Below, one piece after another: positions 16,617 through 25,796 of a DNA stretch of 39,865 bases. This DNA is from Candidatus Parcubacteria bacterium (GTDB taxonomy: Bacteria > Patescibacteriota > Minisyncoccia > Phycocordibacterales > JAKAEA01). Numbering within the stretch: position 1 is the stretch's first letter; each line of letters opens with the position of its first letter. Where the stretch lies: the NCBI GenBank assembly GCA_019661945.1, contig JAIFWI010000005.1:1-39865 (forward strand), in the 5' to 3' direction. The notes under the pieces are model-generated. The model was not told the DNA's origin. It was given only the letters and a program-made list of their open reading frames with translations, and made no database searches. The position numbers and the translations under genes are program-made.

Positions 16617-19124
16617 TTAAAGATACGGATAGACTGACTTTACTTTGTCTGCTGTGACAAGAATCCAAGCATCTGTTGCATCCTTAAAGTTATCAACTAC
16701 TTGGCCAAGAATAACCCGGCTGACATCAATATTGTTGTTTGTACCTCGGGCAAGCATCTCAAGTGCATCTTGAGAAACACTTGCCTTCTTATTCTGAGCT
16801 GCCTTTTCAACAGCTGAGTAGAATATTGGTGCAGTTTCTGCAATTGGAATATCTCTAATAGAGCGTTCTGAAATAGCAGGTCCTTCATAGGCAAGCGGCG
16901 CACGTGAGTGAACTAAGAACTGGCTGACTGTCATACCCTGCTTCTTTGCTTTTCGCAAAATCAAGTAGTATGCCAAGCCGCCACTCCAAATCAAGAGAGC
17001 CAGAATGAAGAGACCAATTTTAATATTGTCAGCTGCGCCGGTGTATGGCAATTGACTCAAATATACTCCACCTGATTTATTTGGAGGATAATAGTCTTGA
17101 GTTACGCCGACAATAGGATTTGATCGAACATCCATGTAGCAGGTCTTGTAGATTGTTTGATTACCAGAAGTGATAGCAACCGTGGCCTGCTTTTGACCTG
17201 AGTAATTATATTGTTTCGTTACTGAAGTGCCGTAACCTGAAAGCCCGTCCGTACCGCTCCATGAGTAGCTGTAATTTCCGTAGTAATTATTATTTCCATA
17301 ATAATTATTTCCGTATTGTCCGCCTGAAGCATTGACTGACCAGGTTACAGTTTCATTTACATTAGCTGTATTTGGACTTGCCCAGCATGAGCCGCTCAAA
17401 TCATTATTGGTGTAATTATCTTGATAGACATTAGTATTACATTGAGCGTTTGCGCTTTGACCATTTGAGTAGACAGTGACATATGCATATTTATTTCCGG
17501 TCGAGTGATACGTCTGGGTTGCCCAGCTATTATTTCCTCCGAGACCATCGGTGCCATTCCATGAGTATGAATAGTTTCCTTGGCCGCCTGAAGCGTACGC
17601 ATTATATGTCACACTTGAACCGGTATGAACTGAACCATTGTTCACCGTACAGTAGAGGGAAATGCTTGGATTGGTGTAGACATTGTCCTGGCGATTTTTG
17701 AAGACGACGCCAACACATTGTGAACCAGCAGAGACATATACATTTCCATTTGAAGGGGTGATGTTGAAATTATTCCAACCACTTGGCACGCTTTCAGTGA
17801 CCGTGTGATTTCCTACTGGTACATCATAGAAGTAGGCATTACCGTTTGAATTGTTGTACGCAACACGGTCATTATCTAATCGGAACGTAAATTGAGGTGA
17901 AACATTCAAGCGACTGCCGTTTTGATCATAAGCTTCCTTGAGGATAGCAATACAACCTCTCTCAGGAGCTGGTGTTGGGCTTGGTGAAGCGCTGACACAA
18001 TTTGAAAGGGTGACGGTATCAACTGGACTTGATTCATTTGCAGCTGGGTAGTAAATCCGAACGCGGTATGTTTGACCTTGATTGAAGGCTAGAGTTCCAG
18101 ATTTGCCGCCAAATCCAGAGAAATCATTGAAGTTACCTAAGGTAATATCAGTTACACCTGAAGAAACTGCTTTTGACCAACCGCCATTATTGAAGTTTGA
18201 TTCATTGGTAACATTAATGTGATAGCCTTGTGAACCGCGGTTTGCTGAGTTCCAGGTAATTCGGAGTTTCGCAGAATTGTACTCACAAAATGATGTAGCA
18301 TTTGGTGTTTGGATGTTTGGCATCTCAGCAGCCTTCTTTTTATTTTTGAAGGTGATGTGATAACAGGTACTTGGGCCATCATGAGCGCGCTGAACATTAA
18401 CATCATATGAGTTATCGCTTGGCGTCATCAGAACATAGTCAGAATCGAGCACTTCTGAAACAACATAGCGACCGAAAGAGAGATTATCAAAGGTTACTTG
18501 GTCACGGCTGTCAGTAGTCAATTGCTGGCCGTTTTGAAGTCGAAATGTAAATCGCTCTGGATTTGAAACTCGGGTGGTGCCATTTGATTCGTACACTTCC
18601 TTGAATACTTCGATACAACCTCGGCCTGGAGCTGGGGTTGGCGTAGGAGTTGCATGTGGTGTTGGTGTCGGAGTTGGTTGTGTTCCTCGTGAACAAAGCG
18701 TACCAGTATTGTGTACCTGATCGGCAAGAAGACGTTCGCGATACATTGCTCCATTTCGGAATGAAGTAATAAGGTCGCCATAAAAAACATCGGCCTGATA
18801 TTTACAGCTTGGTGTATCGGCGTGAAGAGTCAAAAGTTTGCCTGGACCAATAGTTCGAACATCTGAATCCAAGAGCTCTTGAGCAGTGAATTCATTTGAG
18901 AACCATTTGTAGGTCGCAAAACCAACCTTGTATGAACAGGTTGCTGAATTATTCTTAACCGTGCCGGCTGACCCATTAATACTGCCAATGAGGTCTCGCT
19001 CAGCGCTACAATTACTCTGAGCCTGGGCAAATGAGAAATTGCCCTGTAATACTTGATACATGCCAAAGGCCGCTACCGCTACAATAACAATAGAACCAAT
19101 AAATAGTAAAATCTTTTTCAACAT
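16617..19124 (-). CDS. Large surface protein with SpaA/prealbumin-like and PKD-like modules, LPYTG motif, TM segment and long cytoplasmic tail
   Basis: N-terminal signal/TM; PTPTPTP linkers; repeated GCIEVFKEVYE/GCIAILKEAYD modules; repeated NYSYSWxGTDGL; SQLPYTGAADNIKIGLFILALLIWSGGLAYYLILRKAKK. Confidence 0.88.
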   Translation of the reverse strand: MLKKILLFIGSIVIVAVAAFGMYQVLQGNFSFAQAQSNCSAERDLIGSINGSAGTVKNNSATCSYKVGFATYKWFSNEFTAQELLDSDVRTIGPGKLLTLHADTPSCKYQADVFYGDLITSFRNGAMYRERLLADQVHNTGTLCSRGTQPTPTPTPHATPTPTPAPGRGCIEVFKEVYESNGTTRVSNPERFTFRLQNGQQLTTDSRDQVTFDNLSFGRYVVSEVLDSDYVLMTPSDNSYDVNVQRAHDGPSTCYHITFKNKKKAAEMPNIQTPNATSFCEYNSAKLRITWNSANRGSQGYHINVTNESNFNNGGWSKAVSSGVTDITLGNFNDFSGFGGKSGTLAFNQGQTYRVRIYYPAANESSPVDTVTLSNCVSASPSPTPAPERGCIAILKEAYDQNGSRLNVSPQFTFRLDNDRVAYNNSNGNAYFYDVPVGNHTVTESVPSGWNNFNITPSNGNVYVSAGSQCVGVVFKNRQDNVYTNPSISLYCTVNNGSVHTGSSVTYNAYASGGQGNYSYSWNGTDGLGGNNSWATQTYHSTGNKYAYVTVYSNGQSANAQCNTNVYQDNYTNNDLSGSCWASPNTANVNETVTWSVNASGGQYGNNYYGNNNYYGNYSYSWSGTDGLSGYGTSVTKQYNYSGQKQATVAITSGNQTIYKTCYMDVRSNPIVGVTQDYYPPNKSGGVYLSQLPYTGAADNIKIGLFILALLIWSGGLAYYLILRKAKKQGMTVSQFLVHSRAPLAYEGPAISERSIRDIPIAETAPIFYSAVEKAAQNKKASVSQDALEMLARGTNNNIDVSRVILGQVVDNFKDATDAWILVTADKVKSVYPYL

Positions 19125-19224
19125 ATGCTTTTCTTAACTCGTAATACCGCTGATAATACTGACTACTGACATTCTGACCTACCTTGATTTCTGGCTTAGA
19201 CTATATAACAATCTCATCTGATAG

Positions 19225-19923
19225 TCAAAGGGTACGGGACGAAACAAAAGAGGCCTCAACTATAAAACGCTCCTCCTTTTGACCAAAGACGTTACAGGTG
19301 ACCAAAGTTATCATATTACGGGTACTGGTCAGGTCGACAAAAGCCTCATCACTTTCAACAAGTGAAAAGGCGGTTACCTTGTACACATACTCTTTTCCTG
19401 CTGACTGAACCCGAATTTTATCATTGACGTTCAGCTCGCGGACCTTGGTGAAAATTTTATAGGCTTGATTATTGATGACCTTCAGGCTTGAGCTATGACC
19501 GAATAAGAACGTATTGCCATATCCCAAGGTACCTGAGCCCGGATAGCGCACCACTCCGCGCAAGAGATAGTCGTTTAAAACGGCATTATCAGTAGAAGGC
19601 GGCGTATTAACGACAGCATTAACGCCTATTTTTTCGATGATAATCCGCTTTGGTAATTCTCCTTTTGAATTAATAGAAGCGGTCGGTTTCGGTGTTGGAG
19701 TAGGTGTCGGCTTGCGTGAAGTAGACGCTCGGGCTCGAGGTGTCGGTGAAGGCACAACTTCAGTCGAACTTTGAACCTTGAGCTCATCAGGCACCCCGCC
19801 TAAGGCGTACAATACAGCAAACGTGACCGTGCCGATGCAGATAACATACCACAGCAAAAGAAACTTGAATTTCCAGACAAGATCAAGGAAACTTATTTTT
19901 TCTCTCTCGGGGTATTGACTCAT
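19225..19923 (-). CDS. Sortase family transpeptidase
   Basis: FLFGHSS (His), ITLVTCNVFG (Cys), KEERFIVEA (Arg); N-terminal TM and PTPTPTPKP linker. Confidence 0.9.
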   Translation of the reverse strand: MSQYPEREKISFLDLVWKFKFLLLWYVICIGTVTFAVLYALGGVPDELKVQSSTEVVPSPTPRARASTSRKPTPTPTPKPTASINSKGELPKRIIIEKIGVNAVVNTPPSTDNAVLNDYLLRGVVRYPGSGTLGYGNTFLFGHSSSLKVINNQAYKIFTKVRELNVNDKIRVQSAGKEYVYKVTAFSLVESDEAFVDLTSTRNMITLVTCNVFGQKEERFIVEASFVSSRTL

Positions 19924-19995
19924 GTGTAAAATATTGTAATATAGAAGGAAACGAGAGCATTATACATTTAAAATTAAGCTAAGTCAATAACCTCT

Positions 19996-21420
19996 ATGGA
20001 ACAGAACAATCAGGGTGGTAAGCAGGGACCGACAACAACAGTCAAAGTACTCGTATTATTGGGGCTTATTGTGCTGCTTGTTCTAGGTATTTTATTGCCT
20101 ATTAAACTTGTGCCAAATGCAGTCACAAGCACAAAAAGTTTCTTCTCTCGAATCTTTAATCGTGACAGCGTTACTTTAGAAGTTGATAAAGATGAACTCA
20201 ACTCAGGTGAACCTTTTGTTCTATCTTGGAATGGAGGCACACGCGAAAATGGTTCCTATATTTTAAGTTACTCGTGTATTGATGGTGTTCGAATAGAAAC
20301 ATCAGTCAATCAGCCCTTTGAGCGTATTACTTGTGACAGCCAGTTTTATTTTTCGCCTACGGAAAATGAAATCGAGCTTACGGTTGTGTCTGAGCGAAGC
20401 CGCGAGGTAGATATTCCGGTAACCCTTTCATTCCTCGAAAATTCTGCTTCAGAACCAACAGAGCTTGGTACTATTTCCTTATTTGTGACAAATCCCGCTA
20501 TTGATGCCAATGCACCTCTGCCAACTGCTACTCCTACACCCCGCCCAAGTACGACACCGACACCAAGCGCTACACCAAAGCCAACTCCAAAACCGGCTGC
20601 TCCTGCTCCAGTTAAAACTACTCCACAAAAAGTCAGCCGGCCTTCAAATCCAAATGGTCAGCCAGATTTGGCAGTCCAGATTCTCGAAGTCGGATATTTA
20701 AATCCACAAACAAATAAATTTGTGCCATTCCATGCTGCTACAAGCAATATGCGTGCTGCGGTTAAATTTGTAGTTATCAATAATGGTGATAAAAATACCG
20801 GCAACTGGAGTTTCAAAGCTACTCTGCCTTCTGACACAAATCCAACCTACACGGCCGTCAACCGCGAAAATTTGGGCCCAGGAGATGGCATTGAATATGT
20901 TCTTGGATTTGAGCGCTTGAATAATACTCGAGACAATACCATTACCATTGTTGTTGATCCAGAAAATCAGATTTACGAATCACGAGAAAATAACAATAGC
21001 TATTCTGCGAAAATTACTAACCCCCAAGCAGGCACTTCTTACAATCCATACTATCCAAATAATAATTCTGGCACTGTCATTAATACCTACGGCAAACCAG
21101 ATTTAGCTGTAAGTCTTGTCGATGCTCGAGTCGAGAATAGCAACCGTGCAGTTATTCAGTTTGAAGTTCGGAACATTGGTGACCGACCTACAGGCTCATT
21201 CCGCTTCCGAGCCAATCTTCCCTCAAGCGGAAACTCTGAGTTCACTTCAAGTTATATGAATTCACTCGAACCTAGTGCTCGTGTAACTTTCACCGTCAAC
21301 TTTGAAAATCTGCAAAATTATGGAAACAATACAGCGACGATCACCATTGATCCATATAATGAAGTTTCTGAAACCAACGAAGGCAATAACTCTCTGACTG
21401 CAACAGTGTATCGATACTAA
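19996..21420 (+). CDS. Membrane-anchored surface protein with two CARDB-like domains
   Basis: N-terminal TM; PDLAVQILEVGYLN... and PDLAVSLVDARVEN... repeats ending VDPENQIYESRENNNSYSAKI / IDPYNEVSETNEGNNSLTATV. Confidence 0.85.
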   Translation: MEQNNQGGKQGPTTTVKVLVLLGLIVLLVLGILLPIKLVPNAVTSTKSFFSRIFNRDSVTLEVDKDELNSGEPFVLSWNGGTRENGSYILSYSCIDGVRIETSVNQPFERITCDSQFYFSPTENEIELTVVSERSREVDIPVTLSFLENSASEPTELGTISLFVTNPAIDANAPLPTATPTPRPSTTPTPSATPKPTPKPAAPAPVKTTPQKVSRPSNPNGQPDLAVQILEVGYLNPQTNKFVPFHAATSNMRAAVKFVVINNGDKNTGNWSFKATLPSDTNPTYTAVNRENLGPGDGIEYVLGFERLNNTRDNTITIVVDPENQIYESRENNNSYSAKITNPQAGTSYNPYYPNNNSGTVINTYGKPDLAVSLVDARVENSNRAVIQFEVRNIGDRPTGSFRFRANLPSSGNSEFTSSYMNSLEPSARVTFTVNFENLQNYGNNTATITIDPYNEVSETNEGNNSLTATVYRY

Positions 21421-23513
21421 ATATCAACATTCGCTTTACGCGCGTTTGATTGGATGAAACTTTTTCGGGATGGGACATCAGTACCCATCAAAATATCAAA
21501 AATTTTGTCTGCCTCGGCTCCATCTTCTACCGTCACTTTTTTGAGGATGCGGTTATTAACATCCATGGTCGTTTCTTTCAATTCCTCAGCATTCATTTCT
21601 CCAAGACCTTTATATCGATTGATGACGATTTTCATTTTTCGGCCAGGCTTATCTTCATCAGCTTCTATCTCTATCTCAGTTTCTCCTGCCTCGGAGTCGC
21701 TGCTGCCTGTGACAGTGCCCTGCGGTTGTTCAAGTACCTGAATAATTTCTTCGGGTGCATCTTTGCCGACAATCTTGTCTCTTTCCTCATCAGAATATGC
21801 ATAGAAAACTTCTTTACCTTTTTTAATTTTAAAGAGCGGCGGCTGGGCAATATAGATAAAGCCTCCATCAATAAGCGGTCGGAAATGTCGATAGAATAGG
21901 GTCAAAAGCAACGTTCGGATGTGAGAACCGTCTACGTCGGCATCAGTAGCAATGATGACTTTATGGTATCGCAGTTTTGTAACATCAAAAGTATCACCAA
22001 TAGCTGTACCCAATGCCAAAATAAGTGACTTTACTTCATTTGAAGCCAACATTTTATCAAGGCGAGCCCGCTCAACATTCAAAATTTTACCTCGCAATGG
22101 TAACACAGCTTGAATACGGCGATCTCGGCCTTGCTTTGCCGTACCACCTGCAGAGTCTCCTTCCACAATAAAGAGTTCCGATTCTGAAGCATCTTTTGAT
22201 TGGCAGTCGGCCAATTTTCCAGGAAGAGCAAAACCTTCAAGGGCACCTTTTCGCAGCACTGAATCTTTAGCGGCTTTTGCCGCCTTGCGGGCTTTGAGAG
22301 CAAGAATTACTTTTGAAATAATACTTCGGGCATCATCAGGATTTTCTTCCAAAAAGAATTCAAATGCCTCACCGAAAACTGATTCCACCATACCTCGAGC
22401 TTCAACAGTACCAAGTTTGGCTTTAGTCTGACCTTCAAATTGAATCTCACGGATTTTTACAGAGATAACGGCAGTTAATCCTTCAAGGACATCGTCACCG
22501 GTAAAATTATCTTCAGATTCTTTAATTAAATTATTCTTTCGGCCGTAGGCATTTAATGTTCTGGTCAAAGCAGTCTTAAAACCAGTGATATGCGTGCCAC
22601 CCTCTGAGTTATAAATATTATTGGCAAATGGCAGAATGCGAGAACTGATATCATCTACGTACTGTAAGGCGACCTCTACTGTTTCATATTCATTTGTTGG
22701 CTTATCTACGTAAAAAATATTGCGATGAATTGGTTTCAAGAGACTATTTTGGAATTTAACGAGCGACTGCAAACCACCTTCGAAGTAGAACGACGTTGAC
22801 GGTACTTCAAGTCCAAGCTCACGGAAATAAAAAACATCATCGTCATTTATTTTTCCCTGATAGGCGCTGGCATCAATGACACTAATGCGCAATCCCTTAA
22901 CCAAATAAGCTTGCTGACGCATGTGAGTCACCACACGAGTGGAATCAAATTTTATTTCCTTGAAAATTTCGATGTCAGCATGAAATGACGTAATTGTGCC
23001 GTGGAGTTTCGAGGTACCAACTTTTTTGACCGCAGATTTTTTCTTGCCTTTTGAATACTCCTGCATGAATTCCCCGCCATCACGATGGACTCGAACTTTC
23101 ATGTAATCTGAAAGAGCGTTCACTACTGATGCGCCGACACCATGCAAACCTCCAGAAACCTTATAGCCTTCGCCACCGAACTTTCCGCCGGCATGAAGCG
23201 TAGTCATAATTGTTTCCAAAGCAGAGACTTTTGTCTGCTTGTGCATATCTACTGGAATTCCTCGGCCATTGTCCGTCACTCGAATGACTTGCCCTGGCAA
23301 AAGAACGATTTCAATGTCATTGGCAAAGCCGCCCATGGCCTCGTCACGGGAGTTGTCGAAGATTTCGGTAATGAGATGATGTAGTCCGTCTGGGCCAGTT
23401 GTACCAATATACATTCCTGGGCGCTTACGGACCGGTTCTAGGCCTTCCAGGACCTGAATATCCTCGGCGCTATAGGCGCTTTTCTTTACTTTTTTTGTCT
23501 CTGTTTTAGCCAT
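21417..23513 (-). CDS. gyrB: DNA gyrase subunit B
   Basis: RPGMYIGTTGPDGLHHLITEIFDNSRDEA, GGLHGVGASVVNALS, PLRGKILNVERA, TDADVDGSHIRTLLLT; start taken at MAKTE (23513). Confidence 0.95.
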   Translation of the reverse strand: MAKTETKKVKKSAYSAEDIQVLEGLEPVRKRPGMYIGTTGPDGLHHLITEIFDNSRDEAMGGFANDIEIVLLPGQVIRVTDNGRGIPVDMHKQTKVSALETIMTTLHAGGKFGGEGYKVSGGLHGVGASVVNALSDYMKVRVHRDGGEFMQEYSKGKKKSAVKKVGTSKLHGTITSFHADIEIFKEIKFDSTRVVTHMRQQAYLVKGLRISVIDASAYQGKINDDDVFYFRELGLEVPSTSFYFEGGLQSLVKFQNSLLKPIHRNIFYVDKPTNEYETVEVALQYVDDISSRILPFANNIYNSEGGTHITGFKTALTRTLNAYGRKNNLIKESEDNFTGDDVLEGLTAVISVKIREIQFEGQTKAKLGTVEARGMVESVFGEAFEFFLEENPDDARSIISKVILALKARKAAKAAKDSVLRKGALEGFALPGKLADCQSKDASESELFIVEGDSAGGTAKQGRDRRIQAVLPLRGKILNVERARLDKMLASNEVKSLILALGTAIGDTFDVTKLRYHKVIIATDADVDGSHIRTLLLTLFYRHFRPLIDGGFIYIAQPPLFKIKKGKEVFYAYSDEERDKIVGKDAPEEIIQVLEQPQGTVTGSSDSEAGETEIEIEADEDKPGRKMKIVINRYKGLGEMNAEELKETTMDVNNRILKKVTVEDGAEADKIFDILMGTDVPSRKSFIQSNARKANVDI

Positions 23514-23626
23514 TTTTTGTCCGTATATTATAGCAAATTTCGAGCTAAAAACCAAGTAAAAAACCTTTGACTTTTAGCTATAAATATAGCTTATTTTAAG
23601 CTTGAACTTAGGCCTAAAAATGCTTA

Positions 23627-23654
23627 TTGACTTTATACATGAGTATGATATAAT
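23627..23654 (+). promoter_or_regulatory. Sigma70-type promoter
   Basis: TTGACT - 16 nt - TATAAT. Confidence 0.8.
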
Positions 23655-23660
23655 ACACCC

Positions 23661-23876
23661 AGCTGGAGCTTGGAGGATCACGTGATTCTCAGCTTCAGGT
23701 TCACATCATGTCTCCTCTCGGGCAGTTCGCCGAGAGAGAAGGGATTCTCTCATGCGCCGTGGATGTCGCCCAATTCGCTACGCCGGAGGTTCACGCGTTC
23801 GATCCAAGCGTCGCCGTCGCATCCGCTGATCCACCACGTTCTCCGCCCGACCCACACTGTGGTCGGGCTTTCGTTT
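23661..23876 (+). ncRNA. Short GC-rich structured transcript, unknown class (may encode a micro-ORF at 23752-23829)
   Basis: Strong promoter upstream, intrinsic terminator at 3' end, several stable hairpins, no convincing full-length ORF that stops before the terminator. Confidence 0.6.
23845..23876 (+). terminator. Intrinsic terminator
   Basis: GCCCGACC-cacactgt-GGTCGGGC-TTTCGTTT. Confidence 0.85.
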
Positions 23877-23891
23877 ATCTACATTTTAATA

Positions 23892-25796
23892 CTACCTAAC
23901 CTGCCAGTCTTTCTGAGCATTCATTTCCTCAGTAATTTTATTCATGATGGCATTAATTTCTTCTTCGGTCAGTGTTTTTTCATGAGATTGGAAAACCAAG
24001 CGGAAAGCATATGAAATCTTTTTTGCGCCATCAACTTCTTTTTCAAAAACATCAAAAAGACTTTCCCGCACGAGCAAAACGCCGCTGTGTTTTTCAATAA
24101 TAGCTCGGACGTCATGTTCAGTTGTGCCTTCGGGTGTAAACACGGCAATATCACGAACCGCAAAAGGATAAGCAGAAATTGGTGTATACATTTTTTGTTG
24201 AGGACTAACATCATACTGAGCAAATTCATCAGGTTCTGGCAGATTGCGTAAAATATCATCCAGACTTATTTCGGCTATGCCATCTTTGACTTCGATAAAA
24301 TTAAAGTCCAAGCCAATTTCTGACCCAATATTAAGCAGTATCTCTTTCAACTCATCGGCTTCGCTTTTTTTACTCTTTTGGGCATTCCTTAATCCAAAAG
24401 CTAATGCTGTGTACTCACCTTCTGCAGTAAATACATTGCCAATTTCAAAAATTTTAATTTGTTTGAGTCCCAAGAGATCAGCATTTTTTATATTTAAATC
24501 CAAAGCCTTTGAAACCCCCTGACTTAGGTTAGCTCGTAAAAAGTTTTTGTCTGAAGCCAATGGATTTTGAATCTCGACTTCTCCGCTATTTGTTAGTGCA
24601 TAGGTATATATTTCTGAAAATCCATGGACATTGAGTATGTCACGAATTTTTTGAGAGTAATAGAAAAGCTTATTAATTTCAGGCAAGATCGGCGATGTCG
24701 GAAGTTGGGTCACTGGAATTTGTTCATACCCATATATTCGGCCTATTTCTTCAATAAAGTCCTCCGGAATAACTAAATCCCGACGTTCTTCCGGAATAGT
24801 GACCGTAAACGTATCACCACTTTTTACAAAAGTAATACCGAGACGTTGTAAAATCTCTTCAATATCTTTTTCAGTGATAGGTACTCCAAGAAGAGTTCGA
24901 ATATACGTAGCAGTAATCTTCAGAGTCTTTTTCTCTTGTTTATAGTTCACAATATCAGTAATAGGACTGGGTTTGTCCGAATCAGATACGTCACTAATAT
25001 GGCTTGTTACCTCTTCAAGGGCCCGCATCGTTCGCTCCGGCGGCACAATATTTTCAAAACGTTTTGATGAATCATTACGAATACCGATTTTCTGAGAAAC
25101 TTTTCGAATAAATGCCGGCTCAAAACTTGCAGATTCCAGAATAATATTCTTGGTTGATTCAGTAACCGCCGCACGATTTCCTCCTTTCACCCCAGCTATA
25201 GCTAGCGGTGCTTCTGTATCTGCAATAACCAAAATTGATTCATCAAGCTCTACATCCTTTCCATCAAGAGTGGTAATTTTTTCACCCTTCTTTGCCCGCC
25301 GGATAGTAATAGTACCCCTAACTTTATCAGCATCAAAGGCATGAAGTGGTTGACCAATGTCAAGCATTACAAAATTGGTAGCATCAACAATAGTATTAAT
25401 TGAGCGCTGCCCTATTGTCTCAAGCAACAAAGCGAGCCAGGCTGGTGATGGTCCAACTGTCACATTTTCAATATAGCGAGCAGTATAGCGCAGGCAAAGA
25501 TCCGGTTCTTCGACAATTACTGTTACTGCTTTATCAGAAGTTATTTCTTCATTTTCATTTTCTTTTTCCTGCCACGGTAGTTTTGTAATGGCGGAAATTT
25601 CTTCGGCTATGCCTCGATGAGAAAGAGCATAGTGAGCCCGATCCGGCAGAACTTTAATGTCGAAGACTGTATCAGTGCCAAATTGTTCAGTACCTTCAAT
25701 TTCAAATGCATGAAATGTAATAAGTTCGGCTAATTTTTCCGACTCAGGTAGCGGATCTTTGAAATATGTTTGAAGCCAATTGTATGAGACTTTCAT
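23892..25796 (-). CDS. pheT: Phenylalanyl-tRNA synthetase beta subunit, lacking the EMAP-like tRNA-binding insert
   Basis: MKVSYNWLQTYFKDPLPESEKLAELITFHAFEIEG...; IVDATNFVMLDIGQPLHAFDADKV; C-terminal FDX-ACB domain. Confidence 0.94.
   Translation of the reverse strand: MKVSYNWLQTYFKDPLPESEKLAELITFHAFEIEGTEQFGTDTVFDIKVLPDRAHYALSHRGIAEEISAITKLPWQEKENENEEITSDKAVTVIVEEPDLCLRYTARYIENVTVGPSPAWLALLLETIGQRSINTIVDATNFVMLDIGQPLHAFDADKVRGTITIRRAKKGEKITTLDGKDVELDESILVIADTEAPLAIAGVKGGNRAAVTESTKNIILESASFEPAFIRKVSQKIGIRNDSSKRFENIVPPERTMRALEEVTSHISDVSDSDKPSPITDIVNYKQEKKTLKITATYIRTLLGVPITEKDIEEILQRLGITFVKSGDTFTVTIPEERRDLVIPEDFIEEIGRIYGYEQIPVTQLPTSPILPEINKLFYYSQKIRDILNVHGFSEIYTYALTNSGEVEIQNPLASDKNFLRANLSQGVSKALDLNIKNADLLGLKQIKIFEIGNVFTAEGEYTALAFGLRNAQKSKKSEADELKEILLNIGSEIGLDFNFIEVKDGIAEISLDDILRNLPEPDEFAQYDVSPQQKMYTPISAYPFAVRDIAVFTPEGTTEHDVRAIIEKHSGVLLVRESLFDVFEKEVDGAKKISYAFRLVFQSHEKTLTEEEINAIMNKITEEMNAQKDWQVR

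Noticed and set aside
21417-23513. Acidic insert in GyrB (GTVTGSSDSEAGETEIEIEADEDKPGRK) as a novel domain
   Set aside because: Short disordered linker in a known variable region; no evidence for a domain.
23670-24014. 114-aa ORF MEDHVILSFRF...
   Set aside because: Reads through the terminator at 23845-23876 and antisense into pheT.
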